From the NCBI RefSeq assembly GCF_040183065.1, contig NW_027185566.1:884501-948500 (forward strand): a stretch of 64,000 nucleotides of DNA. The letters are read 5' to 3'. Made by a program: the position numbers and the translations under genes. The stretch is from Periplaneta americana (lineage: Eukaryota; Arthropoda; Insecta; Blattodea; Blattidae). Shown here piece after piece: positions 35,095 to 42,946 of the stretch. Numbering within the stretch: position 1 is the first letter of the stretch; each line of letters begins with the position of its first letter. The notes beneath the pieces were generated by a model that was not told the origin of the DNA, ran no database searches, and saw only the letters and a list, made by a program, of their open reading frames with translations.

Positions 35095-36282
35095 ATGGCC
35101 ATACCAGAAAAAGATATTCAAACAATTTTTAAGTGTTATGAAGAAGCGCGTTATCAAGATACCAAAGATCTTTTAGACGATGCTATAGATAAGGATATGA
35201 ATAATCATCATATCTATTATTTTAAGGCTATTTGTTGTATCCATATGAACCAGTTAGATGAAGCCCTCATCGCCTTGGGAGAGGTAGCCTATTTAAACCC
35301 AGATTATATACCTAGTATGCATGCACTAGCCTACATTTTTTTAAGAAGAGGCGATTTTGAATCTGCTATGAATAAGTGGTTAGCCATAAAAACTGTAGCA
35401 CCCAAAGACCCGTTAGTTAATAATATTTTAAATAAAATTAAATCTAAACAAATTCAAAAGGATTTTCTAAATCGCTATAATATGGACGACTTTATACAGT
35501 TGGATGCCAAAGAGCTCAAAAGAGGTTTAGCTTTTACTGTGGAGGAACTTCCGCTTTCTAATACAAAAATACCCTCCCCAACCCCTCCTCCGGAAAATCG
35601 CACTCTTACATCTTCTCAACCAGATTTAATCACACATTCTTACTCTTCCTCGTCTAGAAAAAAAATTTTTCGTTGGCTGATTACTCTATGTATTCTGTTG
35701 ATTTTATTTTGGATAGCTCTGTCAATTTATCAAACTAGAAATAAAAATTCAACCTCATTAGGTTTTATTAAAATGAATAATGAACCCGTATTTTTTTCTT
35801 TTCAACCTGAAGAACTACAAACAAAACAGGCAGAAATTATACAATTATTAAAATCCAAAAATTACAATCAAATCATACTTGCCTTAAATGAGCTTTATTA
35901 TTCCAATGCTCCTATAGATATCAAAACAGAAATAAAACAATGGAAAAGCTCCCTAGTCCCCCCAAAAGATATTAATTCGGCGGGTCAGATAATTGGACTG
36001 GAACAAATTTTTCAAAATCCATTTTTATATCAAGGTGTTTTTATACAACAAGAAGGTAGGGTCAGTAATTTTTTGAAAAGACCTCAGTATATAACTTTTG
36101 ATTTAGACATAAAATCTTCTTCCAAGGTATCCAATATGTATTTTTTTGATCGAACTACTCAAGAACTACCTTTTAGTAATAAAGATACATTACAAGTATT
36201 TGGATTTATTCGTTTAGACGAACAAAAAAAACCTTTTATTGAAAATACCAGCATTAAACTCGTTAAAACTGCGGATTTATGA
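35095..36282 (+). CDS. TPR membrane protein with extracytoplasmic OB-like domain
   Basis: 395 residues. Cytoplasmic N-terminal TPRs (about 10-120; IYYFKAICCIHMNQLDEALIAL, PSMHALAYIFLRRGDFESAM), a Pro/Ser-rich linker, one membrane helix (about 197-220, WLITLCILLILFWIALSIY), then about 175 outside residues ending in a strand-rich segment (GVFIQQEGRVSNF, DTLQVFGFIRLDE) resembling an OB fold. Not assigned to a named family. AAAGAGG precedes the ATG. Its stop overlaps the permease start by four bases, so it is probably part of the ABC system that follows. Confidence 0.6.
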   Translation: MAIPEKDIQTIFKCYEEARYQDTKDLLDDAIDKDMNNHHIYYFKAICCIHMNQLDEALIALGEVAYLNPDYIPSMHALAYIFLRRGDFESAMNKWLAIKTVAPKDPLVNNILNKIKSKQIQKDFLNRYNMDDFIQLDAKELKRGLAFTVEELPLSNTKIPSPTPPPENRTLTSSQPDLITHSYSSSSRKKIFRWLITLCILLILFWIALSIYQTRNKNSTSLGFIKMNNEPVFFSFQPEELQTKQAEIIQLLKSKNYNQIILALNELYYSNAPIDIKTEIKQWKSSLVPPKDINSAGQIIGLEQIFQNPFLYQGVFIQQEGRVSNFLKRPQYITFDLDIKSSSKVSNMYFFDRTTQELPFSNKDTLQVFGFIRLDEQKKPFIENTSIKLVKTADL

Positions 36283-37439
36283 TCACCTTATTCCTAACAA
36301 AAAAATGGTTATTTCCTAAGCAAAAAGGTCCCTTACGGGATCTAACAATAATCTTTTTAAGTATGATCACTCTGTGTAGCTTTCTAGCAATTCTTGCTTC
36401 TATTATTATCCAGTTTTTACAGTTTTCCATCTTTTCCTCTTTTACCCAAAAAGATTTTCATTTCTCTTTTTTAAACACAAAAAATAATTTAGAAATATGG
36501 AAATCTCATCAATCAGACTGGGCACGAACTCTCAATTCGCCTATTAGAGAAGGCTTTACTTATACTAGGCAAAATGGACTGCTCATCCAACACAATATTA
36601 AGCTGCCTGTACAACTTCAGTTAGTAGATACAAAGTTTTTTCGTTTCTTTTTTTTACCTTATGAACAAGGAAAATGGAATGATAGTATTCCTAGTATCAC
36701 AATTTCCCAAGAAATAGCATATCAATTGGGTTTAAAACTGAGCGATATTGTGGAATTTCATTTTATCAAAAAAAACTTTTTCAAAACAGAACCTTATATC
36801 TTAAAATTAATGGTAACTGGTATCTTAAAAAATACCCCAGGGAATGACCCTTACTTAGCCTTTAGCCCTTTACCTCAACTTCAAGAGCTATTTTATACAC
36901 AATTACAAACAGGGATTTTACTCACAAATATCCAAGATGTGTACTTGTGGAAAAAAACTATTTATAAAGACTCTACTCTTAGGGTTAATGATGTGTTTTC
37001 AAGGCATTATAATTTTTTATTTTCTCTTCAATGGGAAAAAACACTCCTGTACTTTGTATTAATTATTATTCTCATTATCTCTTTTATAATCATCTATATT
37101 AGTTTTTCGCTTGTATTCAAGGAATACCAAAAACAGTGGTCATTACTCAAAATTTTGGGTTTGAGACTCAAAACCCTTGTTTTGGTCTTCTCTTTAAAAA
37201 CACTTTTTTTAGTGACCATCGGTTTTGTTACTGGTTTTATAGCAGGATTAGTTTTATTTTTACTGTATGCCCTTTGGGCTGGCTTACCATTGTCTTTATT
37301 TTTCAAGGAAATTATTCAATGGTCTAGCTTGAGTTATTTATTTTTATTGGAGTGCATCATGAGTCTTTTTTCTTTTATTATACCTATTTATAAGCTTTAT
37401 AACCAATCCATTTTAGAAGGACTAAAAGATGAGTCTTAA
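36279..37439 (+). CDS. FtsX/LolE-like ABC transporter permease
   Basis: 386 residues. One N-terminal membrane helix, a large extracytoplasmic domain (about 60-255), then three helices at the C terminus (YFVLIIILIISFIIIYISFSL, TLFLVTIGFVTGFIAGLVLF, SLSYLFLLECIMSLFSFIIPIY), the MacB/LolCE/FtsX topology. Such permeases move lipoproteins or transmit force rather than import solutes. The ATPase gene overlaps its end by 11 bases. Which substrate is moved cannot be told; it is probably a homodimer, because only one permease gene is present. Confidence 0.8.
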   Translation: MITLFLTKKWLFPKQKGPLRDLTIIFLSMITLCSFLAILASIIIQFLQFSIFSSFTQKDFHFSFLNTKNNLEIWKSHQSDWARTLNSPIREGFTYTRQNGLLIQHNIKLPVQLQLVDTKFFRFFFLPYEQGKWNDSIPSITISQEIAYQLGLKLSDIVEFHFIKKNFFKTEPYILKLMVTGILKNTPGNDPYLAFSPLPQLQELFYTQLQTGILLTNIQDVYLWKKTIYKDSTLRVNDVFSRHYNFLFSLQWEKTLLYFVLIIILIISFIIIYISFSLVFKEYQKQWSLLKILGLRLKTLVLVFSLKTLFLVTIGFVTGFIAGLVLFLLYALWAGLPLSLFFKEIIQWSSLSYLFLLECIMSLFSFIIPIYKLYNQSILEGLKDES

Positions 37440-38118
37440 AATTCAAAATTTGACCAAAATTTACCAGTCAGGAGAAGAACAAATTACCGCACTAGATGAC
37501 GTATCGTTTGATGTACAAGATAACGCTTTTGTCTCTATTGTAGGAGCTAGTGGGTCAGGAAAAAGCACTCTTTTACACTTGATTGCGGGATTAGAAAATC
37601 CCACTCAAGGTCGCGTGTGGCTTAATGACTTACAACTAGAAACATTAGAAGATAAACAACTCAGTAAAGTAAGAAACGAACAAATTGGTTTTGTCTTTCA
37701 ACAGTTTATGCTCTTGAAAGATTTTACAGTTTTAGAAAATGTCATGCTTCCATACTATATTATGTCGGGAGACCTAAAGCAGAGTAAAGCAAAAGCTAGA
37801 TTATTGCTAGAAAAACTCAACTTACAAAACAAAATAAAACAATACCCATACGAAATTTCTGGAGGTGAAGCACAAAGAGTTGCCATTGCTAGGGCTTTAA
37901 TCAACCGCCCATTGCTCGTACTGGCCGATGAACCAACAGGAAATTTGGATGAAAAAAATCAAACTAGAGTATTGGAAATCCTGTTGGATATGAAAAAAGA
38001 AACTCCATTTATGCTTCTGCTGGTAACACATAATATGGAATTTGCCAAACAGGCAGACCGTATTATTACCTTGGAATTTGGGAGGATAAAATCGTTTGTA
38101 AACTCACCAATGAACTAA
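37429..38118 (+). CDS. LolD/MacB-type ABC transporter ATP-binding protein
   Basis: 229 residues. Walker A GASGSGKST, Q-loop FVFQQFMLLKDFTVLENV, signature SGGEAQRVAIARAL, Walker B LLVLADEPTGNLDE, H-loop LLVTHNMEFAKQADRI. The LENVMLPYYI segment after the Q-loop is typical of the LolD/MacB group. It partners the permease just upstream. The 3' end overlaps the convergent rsmE gene by 53 bases, with no terminator seen. Confidence 0.9.
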   Translation: MSLKIQNLTKIYQSGEEQITALDDVSFDVQDNAFVSIVGASGSGKSTLLHLIAGLENPTQGRVWLNDLQLETLEDKQLSKVRNEQIGFVFQQFMLLKDFTVLENVMLPYYIMSGDLKQSKAKARLLLEKLNLQNKIKQYPYEISGGEAQRVAIARALINRPLLVLADEPTGNLDEKNQTRVLEILLDMKKETPFMLLLVTHNMEFAKQADRIITLEFGRIKSFVNSPMN

Positions 38119-38821
38119 CAGCAGCCGTTTCTACCCTTAAAATATAAGGAGATAAAGAAAACCTTCTGAAAGACTCAGAGTGAAATAGCTCTCTTTCTTT
38201 TGGACTAAATCCACCTTCTGAACCAATGAAAATAAAAAACCTTTCCCACTGTGTATTCACAACACTCCTGAGATTTGGGAGATGCTCATTTTCTCCCGAG
38301 ATATCGGCCACCAAAAACTGACCTATAGCTTCCTGTTCTTTATATTCCTGCAGAGAATGAAAATATTTTAACCCGGGTAAATAAGTTCGCATACTTTGTT
38401 CTAATGATTCTTGAAGTATATTTTGCCAATACTGATTTTTAAGTGCATACTGCTGACTTTTCATCTGGCTGTATTGCATATCCACTAAGCTTATGCAAGA
38501 TACTCCTAACTGAGTGCTGTACTTTAAAATATCTTTAAAGGCCTCTTTTTTGGGAGTACCAATCACTAGTTCTATCCATATTTTTTCTGGTTCTATTTGT
38601 ACAAGTTTTAGAGGTTGGCAGTACAGATTTTTTTTGTCCACGCCTATCATTTTAACATAAAGCTTTTGTCCATTTCCATTGAGCAAAAGAAACTCCGCTC
38701 CAATCTTTTGTCTGAGGACTTGGAGTACTTGATGGTAAATCCGTGAACTTTGTATAGAAAAAGTATGACTTATATCCCAATCGGGATAAAAAAATACAAA
38801 TTGATTCTTAACGATTTTCAT
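38066..38821 (-). CDS. rsmE: 16S rRNA (uracil-1498-N3)-methyltransferase RsmE
   Basis: SPOUT-class methyltransferase that makes m3U1498 of 16S rRNA. About 251 residues. N-terminal PUA-like domain (HVLRQKIGAEFLLLNGNG region), then the trefoil knot with LVIGTPKKEAFKDILKYSTQLGVSCI, FIGSEGGFSPKERELF and SLSPYILRVETAAVSSL. The frame is open to 38875, but the ATG at 38821 has AAAGGAA upstream and fits the family; it overlaps the adenine methyltransferase gene by 14 bases. Last gene of the long minus-strand unit. Confidence 0.9.
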   Translation of the reverse strand: MKIVKNQFVFFYPDWDISHTFSIQSSRIYHQVLQVLRQKIGAEFLLLNGNGQKLYVKMIGVDKKNLYCQPLKLVQIEPEKIWIELVIGTPKKEAFKDILKYSTQLGVSCISLVDMQYSQMKSQQYALKNQYWQNILQESLEQSMRTYLPGLKYFHSLQEYKEQEAIGQFLVADISGENEHLPNLRSVVNTQWERFFIFIGSEGGFSPKERELFHSESFRRFSLSPYILRVETAAVSSLVSLQTILSSQIPR

Positions 38822-40529
38822 AAAACTGATTCCTTTTTCCAAAAATATTGTAAAGGCTTGAAAGTTTCTTAGCAAACTGCTGTTGCGTTTTGGCTTCTAG
38901 ATGCATAATTAATGAATTGACTTTTTCATAAAATAAGTTAAACTCTTTTTGATTTTTAGGATGTGCTAAATTTTTTAATACATTAAATATTCTTTTAAAG
39001 CTCTCTTTTTTTGTGCCTAAATCCTGAATATAATGGAATCGCTTGATCAACTCTATTAATTCTTCTGATTTATTTTTACAAACAGCCTGATTTAAAACTA
39101 AGGTTAATTTTTCCAATTGAAGATGGCTTAAATATCCCATCCCTTCTATATCTTCAAATTCACCCCAAGGAGTAAGTTTAAGAAGAATTTTGTTATCTCC
39201 TTTCCAAACAAAGGTCTCTCCAACCTTAATAAAATTTTTTTGAATATGTTGCTTTTGGTAAAAACCTTTTAGATTCATATAAAATATCTGACGGTGAACT
39301 GCATCCAAAATTTTTTGGCGATTACTTTTTGGTGCCAAAGTCCGAGTTTGAACCGTTAAAATAAATTCAATATTATGGTTCTTTCTTTCTCGACTTTTCT
39401 TACCCCCTCGATAAGTTGTATAAGGGTTCATAGTAATAGTTACCTTTCCCTTCCTCAATAAAATTTCCAACATCTTTTCAAAAGGAATAATACCATCTAT
39501 GCTGTAGCTCACCAAAATAACATCTACATTCAGATTTTTAATCAACTGGGTAAAACTTTCTATAGCAGAAAACGTAGAACAAAAAGTAGATTTATGATCT
39601 ATCCAGTCTTTGCGGATCCCTGCTTTATCCTTGAGTAAACCTTCTGGAGTATAGGTCGCGTCCATATTAATCTTATCCCACCGAACAATAGTATTTAAGA
39701 TATGATAATTACTCCCATATTGATGGACATTGTAAGGCGGATCTAAATACGCCAAAGTAGATAACGATGTCGTAGTCGGAAGATTTCGTACCAGTTTTAA
39801 CGCATCTTTCATAAATATTTTGACATGTTTAGTTCCCGTAATGAGTATAGGCATTTCTAGTTTCAAAGGGCTTAAAATTCTCTTTAAACTATGATGTCCA
39901 TACCCACCAAAATCTTTATAATATGCCTTAAAAACACCACTAGTATTGTTATGTACAGAAGCTTTATAGATTAAAAGAGCCAAAAGAATGTTTTTTTCTC
40001 GCATTTGTTGCTTTGTGAGTTTTTTGTCTTTTGGATACCACTGTTCTATTGTTTCCCTGATAGCATCTATTTTTTGAGCATTAGACGGTGTAAAAAATAG
40101 TCGTTCTTTTTTTGTATCAAAGTAAACTAAATCTTGTGGGGCATAATAGCGGCTCATATAAAAGTTTTTATAATTTTCCACAGAAATGTTGTTTAATTGA
40201 TTCAAAACATTTTCTAATCCACCTTGTTCTTTAAATAAAGTCAAAATACTTTGAGGATCTTCTATTAAATAAAGTTGTTGAGTAACAGCAGAGTAATCCT
40301 CCCAATCGTTACTATAAATCGTATGAAAATTCATTTTTTTTGCAAGACGGCTCACTACTCCACTACCTGTAAATAGATCAATAAATAAAGTTTCTTGGGG
40401 TTCAACCCCACTTTCTAAAAGTGCTTGATAAACCAATGGTAATAATTTTCTTTTATTACCAAGGTAAGTAAATATTTGTTCTTTGAAAAAAGGTTCTGTT
40501 TTCCAATTTTCTGGAAAACTTTGCTTCAT
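38808..40529 (-). CDS. Solitary N6-adenine DNA methyltransferase (D12-like) with long C-terminal region
   Basis: 573 residues. FTYLGNKRKLLP near the N terminus, SAM site FIDLFTGSGVVSRLA (about 48-62) and catalytic DPPYN (263-267) followed by VHQYGSNYHILNTIVRWD, the pattern of D12-type adenine methylases. The last 220 residues are helical and charged with no clear catalytic motif; they may recognise the target. No restriction gene is adjacent. It starts four bases inside the CYTH gene and overlaps rsmE, so it is embedded in a housekeeping operon and could act in epigenetic regulation or protection. Recognition sequence unknown. Confidence 0.8.
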   Translation of the reverse strand: MKQSFPENWKTEPFFKEQIFTYLGNKRKLLPLVYQALLESGVEPQETLFIDLFTGSGVVSRLAKKMNFHTIYSNDWEDYSAVTQQLYLIEDPQSILTLFKEQGGLENVLNQLNNISVENYKNFYMSRYYAPQDLVYFDTKKERLFFTPSNAQKIDAIRETIEQWYPKDKKLTKQQMREKNILLALLIYKASVHNNTSGVFKAYYKDFGGYGHHSLKRILSPLKLEMPILITGTKHVKIFMKDALKLVRNLPTTTSLSTLAYLDPPYNVHQYGSNYHILNTIVRWDKINMDATYTPEGLLKDKAGIRKDWIDHKSTFCSTFSAIESFTQLIKNLNVDVILVSYSIDGIIPFEKMLEILLRKGKVTITMNPYTTYRGGKKSRERKNHNIEFILTVQTRTLAPKSNRQKILDAVHRQIFYMNLKGFYQKQHIQKNFIKVGETFVWKGDNKILLKLTPWGEFEDIEGMGYLSHLQLEKLTLVLNQAVCKNKSEELIELIKRFHYIQDLGTKKESFKRIFNVLKNLAHPKNQKEFNLFYEKVNSLIMHLEAKTQQQFAKKLSSLYNIFGKRNQFYENR

Positions 40530-41194
40530 GGTAAAGGCTCAAGATGTTGTTTTTGATAAAGAAGCTCTAAATATAGCTTTGGTTCTTCCATATTTGGGGG
40601 AATATAAAGCCATTGCATCACCGAATTAATAGCCTCAATATAACTTGCTACTTCATTTTCTTTCGAGGTCAACCCCTCTATTTCTATAAAAAATCCTAAC
40701 CCTGTAATTTCATTCCATTCCAAAGACAATTTTTTAGTCTGATATAATAATGTAAATAATTCTGTTTTTTTCTCTTTAGCCAAAAAAAAGAAAAAACCCA
40801 GACTCGTCCAAAAATCGATCCATTGTTTCGTCGTTTTTAACTCCCATATTTCTTCCAAACAAATGGCAGATGAATCTACTTCCAATTCTTCTAAAAATTC
40901 CACAACTTTTTGTTGATATTCTGGGCTGATAAGAACCTCATACTCCTTATTAACTTCTGTACAATCCACAAAGCTTTTATATTTCAGCGTCCAATATATT
41001 TTTTGACCTATATATCGTACACGAAAAATCTTATTTTGATTTTGGATATCCTGAAAATTCGAAATGTATTTTTGAGTAAAATAAAGATCACTTTTATAAA
41101 AAGTTCCTTCGTATTTTACATTGGGTAAATTTCTGATTGTTTGTAAAGTTCCTTCAGGATTTGTAAGATGAGCTTTCTTTTCTACTTCAAACAT
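40526..41194 (-). CDS. CYTH-domain protein (class IV adenylate cyclase/triphosphatase-like)
   Basis: 222 residues. It begins with FEVEKKAHL, the ExExK triphosphate-binding motif, and continues with basic and acidic strands of the tunnel fold: IFRVRYIGQKIYWTLKYKS, EVNKEYEVLI, LSLEWNEITGLGFFIEIEG. Family members hydrolyse or cyclise triphosphate substrates (thiamine triphosphate, polyphosphate, ATP); the substrate here is unknown. Weak Shine-Dalgarno; six bases downstream of ribH. Confidence 0.8.
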   Translation of the reverse strand: MFEVEKKAHLTNPEGTLQTIRNLPNVKYEGTFYKSDLYFTQKYISNFQDIQNQNKIFRVRYIGQKIYWTLKYKSFVDCTEVNKEYEVLISPEYQQKVVEFLEELEVDSSAICLEEIWELKTTKQWIDFWTSLGFFFFLAKEKKTELFTLLYQTKKLSLEWNEITGLGFFIEIEGLTSKENEVASYIEAINSVMQWLYIPPNMEEPKLYLELLYQKQHLEPLP

Positions 41195-41200
41195 AAAAAG

Positions 41201-41671
41201 CTAGGCAAGTTTTTCGTATAAATCCATCATTTCCAAAAGACTCAAGGCACACTCATAGCCTTTATTTCCAGATTTTACACCCGCTCTATGGATTGCTTGT
41301 TCCAGTGTTTCGGTAGTTAAAATACCAAACATAACAGGTAATCCACTATGCAAAGATATTTGTGCAATACCCTTAGTGGCCTCATTAGCAACAAAATCAA
41401 AGTGAGGTGTCTCCCCACGAATTATCGCTCCTAAACAGATAATTCCATCGTATTGATTCTGTTTTTTTTGTATCAGTTGATTTAAAAAACCTGGAAATTC
41501 AAATGCACCTGGAATCTTGTACAAATCTACATCTTTGGTATTTACACCACTTCGCACCAATGCATCTAACGCTCCCTGTACCAGCGGATCCACAATAAAA
41601 GAATTGAAACGAGAAGCAACAATAGCAACCTTTTTATTTTGTCCTTGAAGATGACCTTCTATGATATTCAT
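41201..41671 (-). CDS. ribH: 6,7-dimethyl-8-ribityllumazine synthase
   Basis: Penultimate step of riboflavin synthesis. 156 residues. VAIVASRFNSFIVDPLVQGALDAL, IPGAFEFPGFLNQL, CLGAIIRGETPHFDFV (catalytic His present) and GILTTETLEQAIHRAG. The ATG at 41671 has AAGGAT six bases upstream; a TTG 18 bases earlier is unlikely. It follows the anti-sigma gene by 40 bases on the same strand. Confidence 0.95.
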   Translation of the reverse strand: MNIIEGHLQGQNKKVAIVASRFNSFIVDPLVQGALDALVRSGVNTKDVDLYKIPGAFEFPGFLNQLIQKKQNQYDGIICLGAIIRGETPHFDFVANEATKGIAQISLHSGLPVMFGILTTETLEQAIHRAGVKSGNKGYECALSLLEMMDLYEKLA

Positions 41672-41711
41672 AATATTATCCTTGAGCAATTATTTTGTTT
41701 AAATCCATTTT

Positions 41712-42266
41712 CTAGCAGAGACTAAAAGAGAATGGGGAAACATCTTCTTTAATTAAAGTATAACGTTTTGCAGCAGGAAGCATTAACAAATCCAAACTTT
41801 TATAAGCTGCCCTATAATGAATTTTATCTTCTATGAGAATAGTTAAAAGATCCACCTCATCCTCTAAATAAAGAATCCAGTTAGGTTTGGATTCTTGAAA
41901 TAAAAAGAAATCTGGATATTCTTTTTTCTGGACTTTAAATCCAGGATAAGACTGTTCACCAGAACGCATAACAATATCCATTTTTTCCACAGAGACATCT
42001 TCTTTTAACAAAGCAATTTCAGCCAATTCTATAGGTTTGTGCAAATCTAACCGCACAATAAAATCCAAATCTTCCGGAATAACAATTTTGTCCATTGTAG
42101 GTTGGAGAAATTCTCTTTCTCTAACTTGAGCTTGAAAAAGAAAATAATACTGCCCAAAACATCGATCACATTTCATAATATGATCTTCTATTTTTTTCCT
42201 TTCTCGAGGATCTTTAATTGCTTTATCAAAAAATTGTATTAGTTTTTCATCATTCAAACAAGGCAT
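41712..42266 (-). CDS. Zinc-binding anti-sigma factor-like protein
   Basis: 184 residues. The N terminus has the ZAS motif H29-x3-C33-x2-C36 (HIMKCDRC) inside a helical anti-sigma-like domain, followed by about 140 residues without a membrane helix, so it is probably a soluble anti-sigma factor. It is encoded immediately after an ECF-like sigma gene (2-base gap), the standard pairing. The ATG at 42266 has GGGAGG seven bases upstream; the frame extends 15 bases further into the sigma gene. In many ZAS proteins zinc release by oxidation frees the sigma factor. Confidence 0.72.
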   Translation of the reverse strand: MPCLNDEKLIQFFDKAIKDPRERKKIEDHIMKCDRCFGQYYFLFQAQVREREFLQPTMDKIVIPEDLDFIVRLDLHKPIELAEIALLKEDVSVEKMDIVMRSGEQSYPGFKVQKKEYPDFFLFQESKPNWILYLEDEVDLLTILIEDKIHYRAAYKSLDLLMLPAAKRYTLIKEDVSPFSFSLC

Positions 42267-42268
42267 TA

Positions 42269-42943
42269 TTATTCCTCCCAAATGTAGGTCTTTTGCATCT
42301 TTTGTCTAATTTTATTGAGTTTTTTGGAAACCTTCAGACGATTCCAGCCTAAGAAATCTGCAACTTTATTGACAGGAACAAGTTTGATCAATTTTTTACC
42401 ATCATAAGTACCTATATAGTCAAACAACAATCTTAAGCGTAGCATAAGAGTTTCTAGATCGCAACCCAACATTTCCATAAGCACCAGAAAATCTTCACGA
42501 TCTAGATTCTCCGGTGTAAATAACTTTAAAAAGAGTAAATCCTCCTTAGAAAGGTGCGGCAATAACTCCGAGATAGTCTCAGGGTTAAGAGGAGTCGTTC
42601 CCATAGTATCCAAACTAAAAGACTCCATATATTCACAAGTATTTTCTATGGTTGGTCTTTGATGAGTTTTCAAAAAATTTAAGTAGTGCCTTTTCTGTAC
42701 AATATAAAACCAAGTTTTAAATAAAGTTCCTTGTATAGGAGTGTAGGAGTACAAAATTTTTGGCAATCTTTCTAAAAAATAATCGTAATATTCGCCAAAA
42801 ACATCTTCTCTACAAAAATTGGTCACCAATTTAGGAAAAAAGTAAATAAAGAGACTCAAGTGCTCTAAAATTGCAGGAAAACCTTCCCCAGTTACCTTGT
42901 AAGAGGATATTAAATCCTTAATGTATTCATCATTTATTTCCAT
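42269..42943 (-). CDS. ECF-like sigma factor (divergent)
   Basis: 224 residues. Region 2-like part: FPKLVTNFCREDVFGEYYDY, followed by TPIQGTLFKTWFYIVQKRHYLNFLK, equivalent to the E-D-x-x-Q-E and W-L-x-x-I-A-R-N stretches. Region 4-like part: LSKEDLLFLKLF with a C-terminal helix-turn-helix VNKVADFLGWNRLKVSKKLNKIRQKM. About 30-40 residues longer between the helices of region 4 than usual. Followed directly by a zinc anti-sigma-like gene and preceded by the TPR-NHL-VWA gene (3-base gap), so all three are probably one regulatory unit. Divergent sequence keeps this below certainty. Confidence 0.68.
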   Translation of the reverse strand: MEINDEYIKDLISSYKVTGEGFPAILEHLSLFIYFFPKLVTNFCREDVFGEYYDYFLERLPKILYSYTPIQGTLFKTWFYIVQKRHYLNFLKTHQRPTIENTCEYMESFSLDTMGTTPLNPETISELLPHLSKEDLLFLKLFTPENLDREDFLVLMEMLGCDLETLMLRLRLLFDYIGTYDGKKLIKLVPVNKVADFLGWNRLKVSKKLNKIRQKMQKTYIWEE

Positions 42944-42946
42944 ATG

